From: Myxococcota bacterium
GTDB taxonomy: Bacteria > Myxococcota_A > Polyangia > HGW-17
Direction: 5' to 3'
NCBI GenBank assembly: GCA_018817795.1
Contig: JAHITJ010000105.1
Location: 1-33,688 of the forward strand
Length of the DNA: 33,688 nt
Each line of letters starts with the position of its first letter. The first letter of the stretch is position 1. A model generated the notes under the pieces. That model made no database searches. It saw only the letters and a list, made by a program, of their open reading frames with translations, and was not told the DNA's origin. The translations under genes and the position numbers were made by a program. Shown one piece after another: positions 16,359 through 26,706 of this stretch.

Positions 16359-17600
16359 TCAGCGGCGGCGGGGGGAGGGGGAGAACGAGCGCACGGTGCT
16401 GCGGCCTGAGCCACGTCCGGGGCGACCCGGGGCGGCGGCGTTCTTCGGACGGATCACGAAGGGCACCGCGGGTTCGAACCCAATGATGACCTCCTGGGGG
16501 ATGTCGTGCTGGAGCAGTTTTTCGATGTCCAGCAGCATCCCGTGCTCCTCAATGGAAACCAGGGAGACGGCCAGGCCGGTCTTGCCGGCGCGGCCCGTGC
16601 GGCCGATGCGGTGTACGTAATCCTCAGGCACCTGCGGCAGCTCGTAGTTCACCACGCAGGGCAGCTGCTCGATGTCCAGGCCGCGGGAGGCCAGATCGGT
16701 GGCCACCAGGATCCGCGCGCGGCCGGTCTTGAAGTCCGACAGCGCCATGGTGCGGGCGCCCTGGCTCTTGTTGCCGTGGATCGCGGCCGCCGGCAGCCCG
16801 TCGCGGGTCAGTTGGTCGGCCAGGCGGTTGGCGCCGTGCTTGGTGCGCGCGAACACGAGCACCTGGCTCCACTCCTCGGAGCGGATCAGGTGCGACAGGG
16901 CGGCCCGCTTCTTGTCCCGGTCCACAGGATGCACGCGCTGGTTGACCAGGTCCGCGTCGAGGGTCTTGCGCTCGATGTCGATGCGCACCGGGCTGTTCAT
17001 CATATCCTCGGCCAGGCGCCGGATCTCGTCAGGGAACGTGGCCGAGAACAAAAGGTTGCGGCGCAGCTTGGGCAGCAGGTTGATGATCCTGCGGATGTCC
17101 CGCACGAAGCCCATGTCGAGCATGCGGTCGCCCTCGTCGAGGACCAGGATCTCCACCGCGCTCAGGTCCACGGTCTTCTGTCCCGCGTGGTCGAGGAGGC
17201 GGCCGGGGGTGGCCACGAGCACATCGACGCCGCGGCGCAGTTGCTCGATCTGGGGGCCGATGCCGACGCCGCCGAACACCAGCCCGGTCGTCAGGGGCAG
17301 ATGCCGCCCGTAGTCCTTGAAGCTCTCGGCCACCTGGGCCGCGAGCTCACGCGTGGGGGTGAGCACCAGGGCCCGCAGCCGGGGACGCCGGCCCAGGGGA
17401 CGGTTCTCGCTGAGGATCTGGAGGATCGGAAGGGCAAACGCCGCGGTCTTGCCGGTGCCGGTCTGGGCGCCGGCCATGACGTCCTTGCCCGAGAGCACGA
17501 TGGGGATGGTCTGGGACTGCACGGGGGTGGGCACGGTGTAGCCCTCTTCCGTGATGGCCTGCAGCAGTTCGGCACGCAGACCGAGGGATGAGAATGACAT
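16359..17600 (-). CDS. rhlE: RhlE-type ATP-dependent RNA helicase with DEGD motif II
   Basis: The 413-residue product follows the RhlE subfamily closely: MSFSSLGL start, [11 protein letters not shown]-motif, AQTGTGKT Walker A (45-52), PTRELA (82-87), TPGRLLD (131-137), SAT (186-188), [23 protein letters not shown] and [10 protein letters not shown] (330-339). Motif II, normally DEAD, reads DEGD at 155-158 (codons GAC GAG GGC GAC). The metal-binding Asp and catalytic Glu are kept, so activity is plausible. RhlE helicases unwind short RNA duplexes in ribosome assembly and RNA turnover. The C-terminus is a short Arg/Gly/Pro-rich tail typical for RNA contact. The start at 17600 has AAGGAG eight bases upstream. 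It converges with trkH. Confidence 0.95.
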   Translation of the reverse strand: MSFSSLGLRAELLQAITEEGYTVPTPVQSQTIPIVLSGKDVMAGAQTGTGKTAAFALPILQILSENRPLGRRPRLRALVLTPTRELAAQVAESFKDYGRHLPLTTGLVFGGVGIGPQIEQLRRGVDVLVATPGRLLDHAGQKTVDLSAVEILVLDEGDRMLDMGFVRDIRRIINLLPKLRRNLLFSATFPDEIRRLAEDMMNSPVRIDIERKTLDADLVNQRVHPVDRDKKRAALSHLIRSEEWSQVLVFARTKHGANRLADQLTRDGLPAAAIHGNKSQGARTMALSDFKTGRARILVATDLASRGLDIEQLPCVVNYELPQVPEDYVHRIGRTGRAGKTGLAVSLVSIEEHGMLLDIEKLLQHDIPQEVIIGFEPAVPFVIRPKNAAAPGRPGRGSGRSTVRSFSPSPRRR

Positions 17601-17961
17601 AGAAAAACTCCTTGAATTTTTGACTTAAACCCGTTCCGGCGGCTGCCGGCCCGGTTGTGAGTTCAGCCTGATTTGGGAATCATTTCGACGCATAAACGGA
17701 GGAATATGCAGAAGAACGACGGGCGCCAACCGGTCATCGCCCGTACAAAGACGGCGGAAACATAGCAGAAAAAAAACGGAAATGTGAAAAAATGTGAAAA
17801 AAATACCCGAATACTGACGAGCCAATACGAAAAATGTGTTTTTGACCTGGTGATTGAAAAAAATCCAGAAAAGTCATAAAAAATCTAGAGATTATTCAAT
17901 TTTCCGTATTGAACAACCAACTGCGATTTGCTAATCTTTCTTGTTGCCGGGGGTAATTCCA
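17601..17961. other. AT-rich divergent intergenic region
   Basis: This 361-base stretch separates the helicase gene from the lipoprotein triplet and marks the left edge of the lower-GC block. On the helicase side there is a small GC hairpin in the leader (CCGGC/GCCGG at 17636-17649). The middle has A-rich tracts with a repeated ATGTGAAAAA unit at about 17780-17801. On the right, TTGAAC (17909-17914) and TAATCT (17932-17937) are 17 bases apart and could form a weak promoter for the triplet, followed by GGGGG and the ATG at 17962. I see no open frame, tRNA or insertion-sequence end. Confidence 0.5.
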
Positions 17962-20442
17962 ATGCCAAAAGGACGTATTCTTCTTTTTGCTAGCTTTTTT
18001 TTCATTTTTTCCTGCGATACAAAAACGAAGGCCGTGTCATCCTGTGGTGATGGTTTTTTGGACCCCGACGAAGAGTGCGATCTCACCGTCGGCGAGAACA
18101 CCTGCCGATCCCTTGGGCACTACAACTTAATCGGCCAACTGGCTTGCAATGCAGATTGTTCTTTTAACCGAACTGACTGCCTTGGGCGTTGCGGGGACCT
18201 TCTGATTGATGCGGACTTTGGCGAGGAATGTGACGGGGAGAACCTCAATGGCCAAAGTTGCCTAAGCCTCGGTTATGGTAGTGGCGATCTCGCCTGCAGT
18301 TCAGATTGTCGACTCATCTCAGACGACTGCAGCGGCGCATGTGGCAATGGTCTCTTGGAAGAAAATGAAGCTTGTGATGATCTTAACGATGATGATGGGG
18401 ATGGATGCTCTGCCGCCTGTCAAATCGAGGATGGATGGAGGTGCAACCCCTCAGGTCCGAGCGTGTGTTCACCAGTCTGCCAGGATGGAATGGCGGTTGG
18501 TGTCGAAACCTGCGATATGCAGGACCTGAATGGTCATTCCTGTGAAGAATTGGGCTACCATGGGGGGGAATTATCATGTACCACGACGTGCGAGTTGAAC
18601 ATCGCCCCTTGTGTCAATGCAGGCAGGTGTGGCGATGCTATCGTGCAGATCGAATTTGAAGAATGTGAAGAAAACCAACTGAATGATCAAACATGCCAAA
18701 CCATCGGCTACGGGGGAGGTACTCTCAACTGCAGCTCGGACTGCGGCCTGGATTCAACGCAATGCGCAGGAGGCTGCGCAGGAGCCATTCCCATCACCAT
18801 TCCATACTCCATAATGGGTAACGACTTCGCTGCAGATTATCCTTATAATTTTTTCGTCTTCTCTGACCCGTCATGCGACACAGGCTACCCTGGAAGAGGT
18901 ACGGATGTGGTATTTTCGGTGGATCTGGCCGCCAATGAAGGCATCATACTGATGTTGTACGGCGGGCTGGATGGACAATTGTTCATTCAGAGAGCCTGTG
19001 ATCCCATCGGTGTTTGTGAAGAGGCTGTCAACGATTTTGAAACGGACGGTATGGAAGAGATTTTGTTTCGGGCGACTGAAACCGGCACCTTTTTCATCAT
19101 TGTGAAAGCCTATGAACAAACGCCCACCTCCTCAAACTATATATTTTCAGTAGGACGCCTGGAGGTGCCGACCGAACTCAGTTGTGGCGACGGATTCGAC
19201 AATGACCGCGATGGATTGTCTGACTGCGGCGACCCTGACTGTTTCGGCATCGTCGGAGCCTGCGAAAATGAAAGCTTTTGTTCCGATTTTCAAGACAATG
19301 ATGGCGATTTGGCCCTCGATTGCTTCGATTCAGACTGCGCCGGAGTGGATCCCTGTGGCATGGAAAACACAGCAGCCCGTTGCATTGATGGACGGGATAA
19401 TGATGCCGATGGAACCTCTGATTGTTCTGATTCAGATTGTGACACCTTCTCCTCCTGCATTCCGGGACAAACTTGCTTCACCCCGATTGCCATCACAAGT
19501 CTCCCGTTTAATCGCGCTGGCGACAATTTTCAATTGGAGTTCCCTGAAAATCGCACTTTCACCAACATAGTGAACGGCTGCACCACTGCGTTCGGTCCCG
19601 AGGCCGTCTTCTCCATTGATTTGCAGGCGGGCGAACGCATCATCCTGACCCAAGACGGTACGATGGATTCCGTCATACGGGTCCTGCCAGATTGCACCGA
19701 CACAGGTCCCATCTGCCTTGAGAATGCGGACGATCCTGGGACCCTGTCTTTTACTGCGCCGAACGATGGGACATATTACTTGATACTAGAAAAATATGGC
19801 GCCAGTTTAACCCCGATTGATTATGATTTCACCGTAACCGCCTGGCCTTACACGGAAACCTCCTGTACCGATGGAATCGACAACGACCGCGATGGCAAAA
19901 CGGACTGCAGTGATGAAGAATGTACGGCGAGTTGCTCTATCATTTTTAACGAGAATTTTAACAACTGGCCGCTGACCAACTGGACTATCTATGATGGCGG
20001 CACGGTCGGTCAAACCTGGTTCAATTCTGCCAATATGTCACCGCTGAAAACCCGCACCTTGAACGGTTCTACCGGCACATTCGCTGTGGTGGACTCTGAC
20101 GCTGCCGGATTGGGTGTGACCTTCGATGATCAATTGGTTTCACCCAATTTCAATTGCAGCGGATATACCTCCGTTTACGTCTCTTTTCGGCACTATCGCC
20201 TCTTCACCTGGTTCTACGGAGTTGAGAACACCAACGCATCTTTGTATGTCACCTCAAACAACGGAGCCAATTGGAGCTACTTATCTGCTTACTTGGGACC
20301 AGAAAACGGCACGATTGAATATGTGGATATTTCTTCCTGGGCCGCAGGACAAGCCAATGTGAGGATACTTTTCCGGTATTCAGCTCCGTCAGTACTGGAA
20401 AATTACTGGTTAATTGATGACCTTATTATATATGGTCGCTAA
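17962..20442 (+). CDS. Large modular Cys-rich lipoprotein (first of three paralogs; two PPC-like modules)
   Basis: Start at the ATG at 17962, after GGGGG, gives an 826-residue product with a lipoprotein signal ending at Cys18 (FFIFSC). Residues about 30-265 hold Cys-rich repeats of two kinds: four of the form CGDG...EECD...L.G.SC..LGY..G.L.C, and one DUF4215-type repeat (CGNGLLEENEACDDLNDDD). Beta-rich pre-peptidase C-terminal (PPC)-like modules lie at about 273-397 and 505-627. Asp/Cys repeats of the FDNDRDGLSDCGDPDC type separate them at 406-500 and 631-660. The C-terminus, about 661-826, is a choice-of-anchor J / cleaved-adhesin-like beta-sandwich (ENFNNWPLTNW, TWFNSANM, ENYWLIDDLIIY). No protease or glycosidase site is seen. 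Codon use is clearly less GC-rich than the flanks. The likely role is a surface or extracellular binding protein. Confidence 0.87.
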   Translation: MPKGRILLFASFFFIFSCDTKTKAVSSCGDGFLDPDEECDLTVGENTCRSLGHYNLIGQLACNADCSFNRTDCLGRCGDLLIDADFGEECDGENLNGQSCLSLGYGSGDLACSSDCRLISDDCSGACGNGLLEENEACDDLNDDDGDGCSAACQIEDGWRCNPSGPSVCSPVCQDGMAVGVETCDMQDLNGHSCEELGYHGGELSCTTTCELNIAPCVNAGRCGDAIVQIEFEECEENQLNDQTCQTIGYGGGTLNCSSDCGLDSTQCAGGCAGAIPITIPYSIMGNDFAADYPYNFFVFSDPSCDTGYPGRGTDVVFSVDLAANEGIILMLYGGLDGQLFIQRACDPIGVCEEAVNDFETDGMEEILFRATETGTFFIIVKAYEQTPTSSNYIFSVGRLEVPTELSCGDGFDNDRDGLSDCGDPDCFGIVGACENESFCSDFQDNDGDLALDCFDSDCAGVDPCGMENTAARCIDGRDNDADGTSDCSDSDCDTFSSCIPGQTCFTPIAITSLPFNRAGDNFQLEFPENRTFTNIVNGCTTAFGPEAVFSIDLQAGERIILTQDGTMDSVIRVLPDCTDTGPICLENADDPGTLSFTAPNDGTYYLILEKYGASLTPIDYDFTVTAWPYTETSCTDGIDNDRDGKTDCSDEECTASCSIIFNENFNNWPLTNWTIYDGGTVGQTWFNSANMSPLKTRTLNGSTGTFAVVDSDAAGLGVTFDDQLVSPNFNCSGYTSVYVSFRHYRLFTWFYGVENTNASLYVTSNNGANWSYLSAYLGPENGTIEYVDISSWAAGQANVRILFRYSAPSVLENYWLIDDLIIYGR

Positions 20443-20493
20443 ATTTGCGCGTATTAATAAATTGTTTTTTCTGACTAGTTGGGGTCCGTAATC

Positions 20494-23400
20494 ATGACAT
20501 TTCGCATCCTCGGCGTTTTCTTGTCGATTTCAATCCTGCTTCTCTCCTGCAAAGGAAAGACGACCTCAGTCAACCCTTGTGGCGACGGATTTACGGATCC
20601 TGGAGAAGAATGTGATACGTTGGTTGGCGACGAGACGTGCGCCACACTGGGACACTATAACCTTGCCGGCACGCTCCGGTGCGATGAGAATTGCAGGTTT
20701 GACCGTACTGATTGCCAGGGTCGTTGCGGTGATTCCATGGTGGATTCTGGCAATGGCGAAGAGTGTGACCTTGATAATCTGAATGGAAACAGTTGCCAGG
20801 GCCTGGGGTTTGTCGGTGGCGTACTGGCCTGTGGCGCAGACTGCCGATATATCCTGGAGAACTGCAGCAGCGTCTGCGGCAATGGTTTGCTGGAAACAGG
20901 GGAAAACTGTGACGATGGCAACTTCCTTGATTTCGATGGCTGTTCGGCGGGCTGTGTGACGGAGGATGGATGGACCTGCACCAATACCGAACCAAGCACA
21001 TGCTCTCCTATCTGCCAAGATGGAATTGCCGTCGACAGTGAGTCCTGCGACATGGAGGATCTGAGGGGACAAACCTGCGAAAATCTTGGCTATTATGGAG
21101 GCGAGCTAGCCTGCACAACTTCATGCCAGTTGGACGTCACTGCCTGTGAAGAAGTTGGCCGTTGCGGAGATAACATCCTGCAGGGTGCGTTTGAAGCATG
21201 CGAAGGGAGTCACCTGGATGGTCAAATCTGCCAAGATCTTGGCTTTGGCGGTGGCGTTCTCGGATGCACTTCAGACTGCCGGTTTGAAACCGCACAGTGC
21301 GCCGGAGGCTGTGCCGGCGCCATTCCTATCTCGGTTCCCTATTCCATCCAGGGAGACGACTTCACTGTTGATTTTCCCTTCAACACGTTCTTTTTTACAG
21401 ATGCTTCCTGCAACACCGGGTTTCCCGGCCGAGGAGTTGAAATGATCCTGGCCGTGGATCTGGTCGCCGATGAGACAATCTTCGTCATCCAGGGTGGAGG
21501 ACTGGACGCGCAATTGTTCATTCAGAGCACATGCGACGAGAACGGCGTCTGTGCCGAAGCGGTCAACGATTTCGGAGCAGGCGGGTCTGAAATGATACTG
21601 TTTTCAGCCTCATTGACAGGCACCTATTTCATCATCGTGAAGGCCTACGAAGCCAGTCCCGCCTTATCCCCGTACACCCTGCACGTCGGCCACCTCGAGA
21701 CGCCGGCTGAATTGACATGTGACGACACCTTGGACAATGACTTCGATGGACTTGCGGACTGCGCCGACCCGGACTGTTTCGGCTTGGCCGGGGTGTGCAA
21801 CGTGGAATCCGACTGCGGTGACTTTCAGGATAATGACAATGATTCGTTTACGGACTGTTTCGATTCCGATTGTACCGGTGTTGCCCCCTGTGGCAATGAA
21901 AACACCGTGGACCGCTGCACCGATGGACTCGACAACGATGCCGACGGCAGCATTGATTGTTCCGACCCCAATTGCTCAGGCTTTTTAGTGTGCGAACCCG
22001 GCCAGAGCTGCCACAGCCCACTGCAGATCACGAGCTTCCCGTTTCAGTTGTCCGGAGCCGACTTCCGAAATGATTTTTCGGATAATTTTGATTTTGATAT
22101 TGCCGCAAACGGATGCACGTGGGGCAGTGGTGCAGAATTCGTTTTCTCCGTTGATCTGCAATCAGGTGAACGGATTTTAATGCAGGAAACAGGTTCCATG
22201 GATGCATGCATCCGTGTGTTAGAGGTATGCGATGGCCTGAATCCGACTTGTCTCGCAAGCCGAAGCGAGTGTTCCAATCTTGGTTTCACCGCGCCGACCG
22301 ATGGTACATATTACTTGGTGTTGGAGGCGGCTTCTTCAACACCGTATAGTAATGAATATGGGTACACTTTCACAGTTTCCCGGATTGACAGTATTGAAAC
22401 CGCCTGCAGCGATAGCCTGGACAATGATTTTGACGGCGCCACTGACTGTGGTGACCCCGACTGCTTCAGCGCCGATTGTGAGCTTGGTGAAAGTTGTGCC
22501 AATCCATACGTCGTGACGACGTTCCCATTCAATATCAATGGATCCAATTTTTTCGTTGATTATACCAATAATCATGATTTTATTTGGGACCTGAGCAATT
22601 GCGGGTCTTCTACAGGACAACCAGACGCTGTTTTTGCAATCAACCTTTTGGCCGGCGAAAGGATCCTTCTGGAGGAGACCGGTACTATTGAATACATGAT
22701 TCGTGTCACCCAGACCTGTGGTCAACCCAATCCAAACTGCCTGCTATCTGAAATATATTTCGACTTTTCCCCGAGCATGTTCTTTACCGCTCCTGTAGAT
22801 GGCACCTTCTTTATCACTTTGGAATCTTTATACACTTCCTCCACTTTTTCGGATTACAACTTCACGATTTACCGGCTCGATGACACGGAGACTTCCTGCA
22901 TTGATGAGTTCGATAATGACCATGACGGCATGCTTGATTGCGCCGATGACGACTGCTCGGGACGGACGCCCTGTGGCCCTGAGAACTCCGATTCATACTG
23001 CTCTGATTTTCTGGACAACGACGGCGATGGACTGAAGGACTGCGCCGATCCGGAGTGCTATGGTCGCATGAACTGTCCCGCAGTTATCTACTCCCAGAAC
23101 TTTGATGTCTGGCCGCTGACGGGATGGACCATCATCGATGGTGGAACGCCTTTTTATACTTGGTTTAATTCTGCAAACATGGCATCCACTAAAATTCGTA
23201 CTCTGAATGGTTCCTCGGGGACCTTCGCCGTCGTTGATGATTCCGCGGCACCAGGTGGTTCGACATTTCTGGACGACCTGATCTCGCCTGCCGTTAATTG
23301 TTCTGGATATACTTTGGTTGTGCTCGCATTCACTCACTATTTTAAGAGTTTTCTGGACGATACAACTCAAGTCGACATCTCTACGGACGGTGGAACCTCC

Positions 23401-23568
23401 TGGCAGAATGTTATCTCTTATTCCAGTGACACGTCAAATAGTGTCTCTGAATATCTCGATGTCTCTTCCACCGCGGCCGGCCGACCCGACGTCAGAATCC
23501 GTTTCAGATACACCAGCAGCATTGGGAATTACTGGTTGATCGATAACTTCAATATTCTGGCCAACTAG
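20494..23568 (+). CDS. Large modular Cys-rich lipoprotein (second paralog; three PPC-like modules)
   Basis: This 1024-residue paralog begins at the ATG at 20494, 51 bases after the previous stop, with GGGG upstream. The signal ends at Cys19 (ILLLSC) and the next residue is Lys. The Cys-rich head (about 30-265) matches the first paralog repeat for repeat, including one DUF4215 unit (CGNGLLETGENCDDGN). PPC-like modules lie at about 273-399, 504-629 and 663-793. They are joined by Asp/Cys repeats such as LDNDFDGLADCADPDC and FLDNDGDGLKDCADPEC. A choice-of-anchor J domain (QNFDVWPLTGW ... NYWLIDNFNI) fills about 863-1024. It has one more PPC-like module than its upstream neighbour. The three genes are evenly spaced, co-oriented and probably one transcription unit. 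Substrate or partner is unknown. Confidence 0.87.
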   Translation: MTFRILGVFLSISILLLSCKGKTTSVNPCGDGFTDPGEECDTLVGDETCATLGHYNLAGTLRCDENCRFDRTDCQGRCGDSMVDSGNGEECDLDNLNGNSCQGLGFVGGVLACGADCRYILENCSSVCGNGLLETGENCDDGNFLDFDGCSAGCVTEDGWTCTNTEPSTCSPICQDGIAVDSESCDMEDLRGQTCENLGYYGGELACTTSCQLDVTACEEVGRCGDNILQGAFEACEGSHLDGQICQDLGFGGGVLGCTSDCRFETAQCAGGCAGAIPISVPYSIQGDDFTVDFPFNTFFFTDASCNTGFPGRGVEMILAVDLVADETIFVIQGGGLDAQLFIQSTCDENGVCAEAVNDFGAGGSEMILFSASLTGTYFIIVKAYEASPALSPYTLHVGHLETPAELTCDDTLDNDFDGLADCADPDCFGLAGVCNVESDCGDFQDNDNDSFTDCFDSDCTGVAPCGNENTVDRCTDGLDNDADGSIDCSDPNCSGFLVCEPGQSCHSPLQITSFPFQLSGADFRNDFSDNFDFDIAANGCTWGSGAEFVFSVDLQSGERILMQETGSMDACIRVLEVCDGLNPTCLASRSECSNLGFTAPTDGTYYLVLEAASSTPYSNEYGYTFTVSRIDSIETACSDSLDNDFDGATDCGDPDCFSADCELGESCANPYVVTTFPFNINGSNFFVDYTNNHDFIWDLSNCGSSTGQPDAVFAINLLAGERILLEETGTIEYMIRVTQTCGQPNPNCLLSEIYFDFSPSMFFTAPVDGTFFITLESLYTSSTFSDYNFTIYRLDDTETSCIDEFDNDHDGMLDCADDDCSGRTPCGPENSDSYCSDFLDNDGDGLKDCADPECYGRMNCPAVIYSQNFDVWPLTGWTIIDGGTPFYTWFNSANMASTKIRTLNGSSGTFAVVDDSAAPGGSTFLDDLISPAVNCSGYTLVVLAFTHYFKSFLDDTTQVDISTDGGTSWQNVISYSSDTSNSVSEYLDVSSTAAGRPDVRIRFRYTSSIGNYWLIDNFNILAN

Positions 23569-23625
23569 CCTGCCTTCGTTTCTGGCAGCGCACCGTTGTT
23601 GTCTCTTTTTCTGGAGAGTGGCACC

Positions 23626-26600
23626 ATGGAATTACATTCTAAATTTTTATTGTGCATAGCCTATTCCTTTGCCCTCTTTTCGTGTGACCCCCAGACCAAA
23701 GCAGTGGATTCCTGCGGTGATGGATTCGTGGATCCCGGCGAAGAGTGCGACACCACTGTCAACGGAGCGACCTGCGAAACCCTGGGCCATTACAATACGC
23801 AGGGCATATTGACCTGTAACGATAATTGCAAGTTGGACCGCACAGACTGCCAGGGCCGCTGCGGGGACAACCTCGTGGACAAAGACTATGGCGAGGAATG
23901 CGACGGCGACAACCTGGATGGCATGAGTTGTCAGAGCCTCGGATTCCTCAGTGGTCTGTTGACCTGTAGCCCGGACTGCCGTTACAACGTGGAACAATGC
24001 AGTCGAATCTGCGGAAACGGGCTTCTGGAGGTTGGTGAAGCCTGCGATGACGGCAACTCGGATGATCATGATGGCTGCTCGGCGCTCTGCATTTCCGAAG
24101 ATGGCTGGGAGTGCACAAGCGACGAACCGAGTCGCTGCCTTCCCGTTTGCCAGGATGGCGTTGCGCTGGGCGATGAACCCTGTGATGGGATAGATCTGAA
24201 GGGACAGTCCTGCGAGAGTCTCGGATATTACGGAGGAGACCTTGCCTGCACCAACTTGTGCCGGCTGAATATGACCTCCTGTGCACAAGCAGGCAGATGT
24301 GGCGACGCGCTCCTGCAGAACTCATACGAGTCATGCGAAGGAGACAACCTGAATACGCAGACCTGCCTGAGCCTTGGCTTTGGAGGTGGAATCCTCTCAT
24401 GCGATTTGAACTGCCAATTTGAAACCGCAGCTTGTGCAGGTGGCTGTGCCGGTGCAACGTCCATTACGGTTCCATTTGCAATATCTGGTAGCAATTTCAC
24501 GACTGATTTTCCGTTCAATACGCTGGAATTTTCGGACGCCACCTGCAATACCGGTTTTCCTGGCCGAGGTGTAGAAGGAGTCTTCTCCCTGCATATGGAT
24601 GCCCAGGAGACCATCATCGTCGGCCAGAATGGTGGGCTCGATGGAATCCTGATCATCCAGGCCGATTGTGGTGAATCTGGCCTCTGCCTGGAAGCCGTCA
24701 ATCAATCCGGCATCAATGGAGAGGAATGGATCGAATTCCAGGCACCCTCGGACGGAACCTATTTCATTATCCTCAAGGCCTATTCGGCCACACCCAATCC
24801 GACGGATTACAATTTTTTCGTATTTCACCTTGAGGATCCCCTTGAGCAAACCTGTGATGACGAAATGGACAACGACCAGGACGGTCTTGTGGATTGTTCC
24901 GATCCGGATTGCTTTGGCACACCTTCCATCTGCGACACAGAGACCAACTGCGGTGACCATCAGGACAATGATGGAGACGGGGCCATCGATTGCTTTGATT
25001 CCGAATGTTCTGGAGTAACCCCATGCGGCTACGAAAACTCGGTTGACCGTTGCGTCGATGGATTGGACAACGATGCTGACGGCCTGACCGACTGCGACGA
25101 CCCCAATTGCAGCAGTTTTCCTTTGTGCATACCAGGACAGAGTTGCTTCAGCCCGATTCCAATCACGAGTTTTCCCTACAACGTTTCTGGATTGGATTAC
25201 CGGAATGATTTTTCGAATAATTATAATTTTGGCAATCCACCATTAGGCTGCAGTGGGGCCGAAGGCGCCGAACTCATTTTCACAATCATCTTGCAGGCCG
25301 GAGAACGAATCTTGCTGGATTATTCCGGGGCGCTGTACGTCGTCAAAAGAATTATGGAAGTCTGCTCGGACACAAACCCGGTTTGCCTCATAAGCAATGA
25401 TCAATCCAATGTTGTTTTTACCGCACCTCGAGATGGCACCTTTTTTATTATTCTAGAAGCACTTTACTCTGGCTATAACAATGGATCTATCCAGTATGAT
25501 TTCACAATATCCAAGGTCGATGCCACGGAAACCTCCTGTATTGACGGAACCGACAACGATGGCGACCAGGCTGTCGACTGTGACGACTCTGATTGTTTCG
25601 GGGCCGCAGGCAGTTGCATCAGCGAGACCAACTGCGCTGACGGTTCCGACAATGACGATGACAACCTGGTCGATTGTGATGACACGATCGATTGCAGCAC
25701 ATTTGTCTCCTGCATCAGCGACGGAGCCTGCAATGACTCAATCTCGGTGAGCTCCTTCCCTTTCACAATCAGTGGCACTAATTTTGTAACGGATTATCCG
25801 AACAATCACAATTTCTCCAGTGTTTCCTGTAAATACAGCAGTGGGTCCGAGGTCACTTTCTCCGTGAATCTTCAATTCGGCCAGCGCCTGAAAATGGAGC
25901 AAAGTGGCATTATACGCACCGTGACCAGAGTCATGCGTGTCTGCACTGCCACGAGCCCTTACTGTCAATACTCTGACGATGACCCCTACAACAATGTTCC
26001 CTTTTTCACGGTTCCAGCCGATGGCGTATATTTCGTCAACCTGGAAGCAGTAGAGTCCAATCCAACCCTCAAAGCCTACAATTTTACTATGTCTTTGTTT
26101 GATGGGACCGAAACCTCGTGCACCGATGGCATCGACAATGATGGCAACGATTCTATCGACTGTGCCGATCCCGTCTGTTTCGAGCACCCGACCTGTCCCG
26201 ACATCTTATATTCTGAGAATTTCAACACTTGGCCTCCTGTCGGATGGACGATTCTGGATGGGGGGGCTCCAGGCTTCACCTGGTTCAACTCCGAAAATAT
26301 GACATCGATTGACTATCGAATACTTGATGGCTCCACAGGAAATTTCGCATTGGTTGACTCCAATGCAGTCGGCACTGCGATTCTATTCGACGAACAACTC
26401 ATTTCTCCCTGTTTTGACTTTTCTGGACATTCCGCAGTATTTATAGCATTTCGCAATTATTATTTTGATGGTTCTTCTTCCCAGTCCGGAACCGTCGACG
26501 TAACCACGAACGACGGGCTTTCCTGGACCACTCTGATAACATATGACACTCCGTACAGTCGCTACCTTGTCAATGGAGCATTCGCCTACTTGAACATCTC

Positions 26601-26706
26601 CCCGCAAGCCGCAGGGCAATCCAATGTAAAAATCAGATTCCATTATTTGGATTCTAATTATGGCGCATTCTGGCTGATTGACGATTTTATTATCATGGCA
26701 GATTGA
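23626..26706 (+). CDS. Large modular Cys-rich lipoprotein (third paralog; three PPC-like modules)
   Basis: The 1026-residue third paralog starts at the ATG at 23626, 57 bases after the previous stop, with GGAG upstream. The lipoprotein signal ends at Cys20 (FALFSC). The order is the same as in the second paralog: Cys-rich head with one DUF4215 unit (CGNGLLEVGEACDDGN), PPC-like modules at about 274-400, 505-632 and 704-825, Asp/Cys linkers, and a choice-of-anchor J domain from about 862 (ENFNTWPPVGW ... FWLIDDFIIM). The linker between modules two and three is longer here, with an extra Asp/Cys unit (GSDNDDDNLVDCDDTIDC). It marks the right end of the lower-GC block; the next gene is convergent, 57 bases away and GC-rich. 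No catalytic residues are visible. Confidence 0.87.
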   Translation: MELHSKFLLCIAYSFALFSCDPQTKAVDSCGDGFVDPGEECDTTVNGATCETLGHYNTQGILTCNDNCKLDRTDCQGRCGDNLVDKDYGEECDGDNLDGMSCQSLGFLSGLLTCSPDCRYNVEQCSRICGNGLLEVGEACDDGNSDDHDGCSALCISEDGWECTSDEPSRCLPVCQDGVALGDEPCDGIDLKGQSCESLGYYGGDLACTNLCRLNMTSCAQAGRCGDALLQNSYESCEGDNLNTQTCLSLGFGGGILSCDLNCQFETAACAGGCAGATSITVPFAISGSNFTTDFPFNTLEFSDATCNTGFPGRGVEGVFSLHMDAQETIIVGQNGGLDGILIIQADCGESGLCLEAVNQSGINGEEWIEFQAPSDGTYFIILKAYSATPNPTDYNFFVFHLEDPLEQTCDDEMDNDQDGLVDCSDPDCFGTPSICDTETNCGDHQDNDGDGAIDCFDSECSGVTPCGYENSVDRCVDGLDNDADGLTDCDDPNCSSFPLCIPGQSCFSPIPITSFPYNVSGLDYRNDFSNNYNFGNPPLGCSGAEGAELIFTIILQAGERILLDYSGALYVVKRIMEVCSDTNPVCLISNDQSNVVFTAPRDGTFFIILEALYSGYNNGSIQYDFTISKVDATETSCIDGTDNDGDQAVDCDDSDCFGAAGSCISETNCADGSDNDDDNLVDCDDTIDCSTFVSCISDGACNDSISVSSFPFTISGTNFVTDYPNNHNFSSVSCKYSSGSEVTFSVNLQFGQRLKMEQSGIIRTVTRVMRVCTATSPYCQYSDDDPYNNVPFFTVPADGVYFVNLEAVESNPTLKAYNFTMSLFDGTETSCTDGIDNDGNDSIDCADPVCFEHPTCPDILYSENFNTWPPVGWTILDGGAPGFTWFNSENMTSIDYRILDGSTGNFALVDSNAVGTAILFDEQLISPCFDFSGHSAVFIAFRNYYFDGSSSQSGTVDVTTNDGLSWTTLITYDTPYSRYLVNGAFAYLNISPQAAGQSNVKIRFHYLDSNYGAFWLIDDFIIMAD

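Noticed and set aside
16506-17591. 361-codon plus-strand frame opposite the helicase gene
   Set aside because: It is the antisense mirror of a gene with all helicase motifs; the product is Gly/His/Val-rich with no domain.
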